DNA of 64,000 bases from Thermoanaerobaculia bacterium (GTDB lineage Bacteria; Acidobacteriota; Thermoanaerobaculia; UBA5066). Each line of letters starts with the position of its first letter. The stretch's first letter is position 1. Positions 61,801 to 64,000 of the stretch are shown one piece after another. The notes below the pieces were generated by a model, which ran no database searches, was not told the origin of the DNA, and saw only the letters and a list, made by a program, of their open reading frames with translations. The stretch is from positions 1 to 64,000 of the forward strand of contig JAJVIN010000042.1 of the NCBI GenBank assembly GCA_022071945.1. Reading direction: 5' to 3'. The position numbers and the translations under genes were made by a program.

Positions 61801-64000
61801 GTGCGCGGCCTGGGCGGTCAGAGCCTTCCCTTCACGATCACCGCCCCATCGGCCCGTCTGAGCGCGAACTTCCTTTCGTTTGGTTCCGTTGCGGCCGGAG
61901 AGCAGGGACTGGGGACCGTCACGCTCGTGAACGCGGGAGACGCCCCTCTCATCGCGGGTGCCGCGGCCGCGACCAACGGCCGATTCAGCCTCCAGGCCCC
62001 CTCCCTCCCCCTGGTCATCGAGCCCGGCGGGAGCCGGGTCCTGACCCTTGCCTTCTCTCCGGTCCGTGGATCGTTCGAGACGGGCCGTCTTCACATCCAG
62101 ACGAACGACCCGTCGCGACGGACGGTCGCGATCGACCTGTCCGGGACGGGAACACCGGCCGTGGCCCCCCACATTGCCGCCTCGCCTGACGCCTTCGATT
62201 TCGGGAGCGTGGCGGCAGGGACGTCCTCGACCACGGTCATTTCAATCCGAAACGACGGAACGGGATCTCTAGATGTCCTGTCGGCGGTTGCGGCCGGACC
62301 GTTCGCCCTCGCTTCTCCCTCGCTCCCCGTGGTTCTAAAGGCCGGCCAGGAGGCAGGGTTCACGGTCCGATTCCAGCCGGCCGCCGAGGGAGGGGTAGCC
62401 GGCTCGCTGTCGCTTCTGACGAACGTTCCCGGGCAATCCACCTTCCGCCTCGACTTGAAAGGCACGGGCGTGGCGCCGCCGGGCACGGCCGTGATTCTGG
62501 CCACGGACGACGGCACCGTGGAGACGGGGGCCGTCCAGCCAGGCCTCGTCGTGGTGAACCGGTTCACTCCGGCCGCGTACCCGGTCAGGCTCACCGCGAT
62601 CCGGATCTTCCACGCGCTCTTCCAGGGACAACCGAGCCCCGCCGGCGCCGTCGTGCGCCTCGTGGCGTTCGTGGACCGGGAGGGGGTTCCCGCCTCGCCT
62701 CGTACCGTGACTTCCCTGGCCGTGGACCAGCTCGTGACGCTCCCCGCCGTTCCCTCGGGCGGCGGGTTCGTCGAGTTCGCCGTCACCAACGGTCCGCTCG
62801 TCACATCCGGCGACATCTATGCGGGCTACGCCTCGCCCACGCTCTCGGGCGGTGTCGTCTTCGCGGCCGACAGCAGCGGCGAGCAGCAGCGGCGCGGGTT
62901 CTTTTCCACGGATGGAGGTTCGGTGTTCCAGGGCCCCCTCGTCTTCCAGAGCGAGGGCGGACAGCAGACTCCGGTCAACATGATGATCCGGGCGGTCTTG
63001 ACGCCCGAGATCCCGTCGCCGTGCCGGATCGGTCTGTCGCACGGACATCCCCGTCTGGGACCTGGTCCTTCCTCGGGCACGATCGAGGTCACGGCCCCGG
63101 CTGGCTGCGCCTGGACGGCCAGTTCCGATGCCAACTGGCTGACGGTGTCGCCGCTTTCAGGGACAGGTTCGGGATCCGTGGCCTTTCAGGCCACGGAGAA
63201 CCCTCGGACGGACTCCCGGACGGGCACCGTGACCGTCGCGGGGTTTGAGGCCGGCATCACGCAAGAGGCTGGCGATGCGCGCGCGAGCAGTCTCGTGCCC
63301 ATCCTCCTCACCTCCGCGGGCGCCAACCAATCCTTCTTCACATCCGAGCTGACGCTGACGAACACGACGCAGGGATCGCTGCTGGCGCAACTCGAGTACA
63401 CCTCCGCGTTCGGAGGAGGCGGCGGCGCGGGTTTCGATGTCGTGCCGCCCGGTGGACAGATCACGCACCGGGATGCCCTCCGGTACCTGGCGTCCACGGG
63501 CATCGACATCCCGGCGAGTGGCGATCGTGGAGGAACGCTGCGGATCACCGTTCCGGGCGAGGAGGGACGGTCTCCACTGGTTGCCTTGGCCCGCACGACC
63601 TCCATCGTGGCGGAAGGTCGAGCCGGGCTGGCTTACACGGATGTCCCCGGACAGGCGGGCTTGACGGGTCCCGTCCTCCTGTGCGGGCTTCGCCAGGACG
63701 CCGCCGACCGCTCGAATCTCGCCCTCATACACGCGGGAGAACCGGGCTCGGGCGACATCGCCTTGCGCGTGACGGTCTTTTCCGGGGATCCGACTGCTCC
63801 GCGCTCTGTCACTTTGCCGGAGTACTGGATCGCGCCGGGCGGGTTCAAGCAGATCACGGGCGTCTTGACCAAGGCGGGACCCGACGTGGTCCAAGGTTAC
63901 GCGCGCGTCGAGCGAGTGGCCGGGAGTGCCCCCTACTACACCTACGCCGTCGTCAACGACCAGCGGAACTCGGACGGTTCGTTCATCCCGCCTTTTCTGG
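58828..64000 (+). CDS. giant exported gluzincin-like metallopeptidase with multiple Ig-like modules, 3' end outside window
   Basis: Frame 1 is open from ATG 58828 (AAGGAGG 9 nt upstream, in-frame stop at 58795) to the window end: 1724 codons and no stop. After an unusually long basic N-region, a hydrophobic signal (about residues 52-72, preceded by RRLRG) suggests export, possibly by Tat. Residues 587-591 read HEFGH, with Glu631 in LDEGFATF 40 residues on: the HExxH plus downstream Glu pattern of gluzincin zinc peptidases. Then come an IPT/TIG-like domain (about 926-1010), two HYDIN/DUF1573-like repeats (FLSFGSVAAGEQG and AFDFGSVAAGTSS), a BACON-like domain (about 1400-1480; CAWTASSDANWLTVSPLSG) and the shared module ending VVNDQRNSDGSFIPPF. 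It is likely a surface or extracellular protease; the substrate is unknown. Confidence 0.85.
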   Translation, partial: MADARRKGQPLNAAGSLGKKPEYQPEKGLTPGQTGTRGPLGACPRADRRLRGLARAILLASLKMALAAIACCPDGAPLLAQGTYRSAFEAYRRFPGEPILTTSSSASVPLLGGNDEIWGSASLSLPASFTGRESSSGVLLLDFPQQFDATVSYTHKHPVEAPETPHTAVLVVRMRDNSSVPAFDCAVRSPSRGFMSGGSASFRVVVSCPVAGLSTYNRNFANGIQNHYSDAVLSIKLEIDGKEASGQSIYGTYHNFSTVDSISIDSRSVSPAPGTRLQPGARASFSAAGLAQVLSRPAGRAGLRLYDQRGVLQASSSPDEQVTKGAAKGVSLTVREFTIDPGVTRLDLKGVLTDDAGSEVLAQTQVLSYPVGEPCTLSGRLFREGRLGTYPLPNASVELWDVTQEPGQRIGRVQAELKGTFEVPDARYCFKIAPGLDTSRKYQLRVFLRDAERDDSSRFLVSAGSGDGGSAHEVRWEPFSPSGTSDVIRDLEVGDGAPLVVNAARRDVSYAAAETYWHVWRQVYLMMPVNTSLPLSRDLPLEVYLNGPNGISFYCATADPAGCLTPSSISLEPKDSVPGANPSVVWHEFGHHLLRELYGGEIPRPAPSTDPALDRNHNGFANDYTCGSLDEGFATFWGTASSQVFETLRRPVYRWNTPSPENGGHLDPELNYLAVGPVSGPSARFDEEMAVAGLLWDLIDGAIDPPSGASGVSDTIDLSLKDVISVFSSRKPGSLLQLHGALAQAFPSLAVPPGLELSPLDQLFVLHGFFHDNNPADWSYSPGEQVGRAANGATWQGTIQDMSNQEVTRVIPARPGRENLPQLKGATAALAFVDEAGEPVPSANLEARFEFGPGFEGWNSSEAVEISGGSVYLQFPPPSYPVRATFQVPDSPGPPLVIEGTTYWSRAGTEGELTSHTFVVPSLPVLTSLDPISGQAGETVTLSGRNFSEKPAENQVLFGEAVSDIVSASADRLVVRVPAGAPPGPALVSVRVRGLGGQSLPFTITAPSARLSANFLSFGSVAAGEQGLGTVTLVNAGDAPLIAGAAAATNGRFSLQAPSLPLVIEPGGSRVLTLAFSPVRGSFETGRLHIQTNDPSRRTVAIDLSGTGTPAVAPHIAASPDAFDFGSVAAGTSSTTVISIRNDGTGSLDVLSAVAAGPFALASPSLPVVLKAGQEAGFTVRFQPAAEGGVAGSLSLLTNVPGQSTFRLDLKGTGVAPPGTAVILATDDGTVETGAVQPGLVVVNRFTPAAYPVRLTAIRIFHALFQGQPSPAGAVVRLVAFVDREGVPASPRTVTSLAVDQLVTLPAVPSGGGFVEFAVTNGPLVTSGDIYAGYASPTLSGGVVFAADSSGEQQRRGFFSTDGGSVFQGPLVFQSEGGQQTPVNMMIRAVLTPEIPSPCRIGLSHGHPRLGPGPSSGTIEVTAPAGCAWTASSDANWLTVSPLSGTGSGSVAFQATENPRTDSRTGTVTVAGFEAGITQEAGDARASSLVPILLTSAGANQSFFTSELTLTNTTQGSLLAQLEYTSAFGGGGGAGFDVVPPGGQITHRDALRYLASTGIDIPASGDRGGTLRITVPGEEGRSPLVALARTTSIVAEGRAGLAYTDVPGQAGLTGPVLLCGLRQDAADRSNLALIHAGEPGSGDIALRVTVFSGDPTAPRSVTLPEYWIAPGGFKQITGVLTKAGPDVVQGYARVERVAGSAPYYTYAVVNDQRNSDGSFIPPFL

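Overview
The window is GC-rich, densely packed bacterial chromosome. Genes are often joined by 1-14 nt start/stop overlaps (ATGA, GTGA, TGATG). Alternative complex III, many FG-GAP/ASPIC-UnbV (CRTAC1-type) exported proteins, large modular secreted proteins and B12-binding radical SAM enzymes together suggest Acidobacteriota or a related deep-branching phylum. That placement is inference; no rRNA, tRNA or other taxonomic marker is present.

Region 1 (1-17293, + strand) is a respiratory locus of 13 tightly spaced genes. It holds a di-haem cytochrome c (narC-like, cut by the window edge), narG, narH, narJ, narI, a NarK-type transporter and a TDT/SLAC1-family channel. These run without a break into actABCDEF, encoding alternative complex III (quinol:cytochrome c/high-potential acceptor oxidoreductase). 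The order narC-G-H-J-I-K resembles the Thermus nar cluster. The act genes offer a quinol-to-periplasmic-cytochrome route next to a nitrate reductase (or nitrite oxidoreductase) that has its own periplasmic cytochrome.

Region 2 (17358-22192) has a PAS3-GGDEF-EAL cyclic-di-GMP protein, an unrecognised 529-aa protein and a vapBC-like toxin-antitoxin pair whose toxin is frameshifted.

Region 3 (22415-36193, with a second set at 58828-64000) carries large exported proteins sharing a roughly 220-residue beta-rich module. I count six copies in four proteins. Between them lie a small conserved-looking ORF, a MazEF-type pair with a perfect 18-bp palindrome, and a B12/radical SAM protein with a STAS-like tail.

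Region 4 (34508-42988, - strand) is a four-gene overlapping operon: TPR-FG-GAP-UnbV protein, two CRTAC1-type FG-GAP proteins and a propeller protein.

Region 5 (43098-53131) has a large multi-PAS/GAF hybrid-input histidine kinase without a receiver, a PAP2 membrane phosphatase, an NTF2-like exported protein, and a four-gene - strand operon (two paralogous B12/radical SAM enzymes, an unknown membrane protein, a fatty-acid desaturase) that looks like a lipid-modifying pathway.

Region 6 (53467-58394) is an orphan type VI secretion cargo island: VgrG on + facing a - strand run of PAAR, DUF4123 chaperone, two unknown small proteins (effector/immunity candidates) and a TPR protein. No T6SS core genes are in view.

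Region 7 (58828 to the end) is one uninterrupted reading frame with no stop before the window ends. It encodes a giant exported gluzincin-like metallopeptidase with IPT, two HYDIN/DUF1573-like, BACON-like and shared C-terminal modules.
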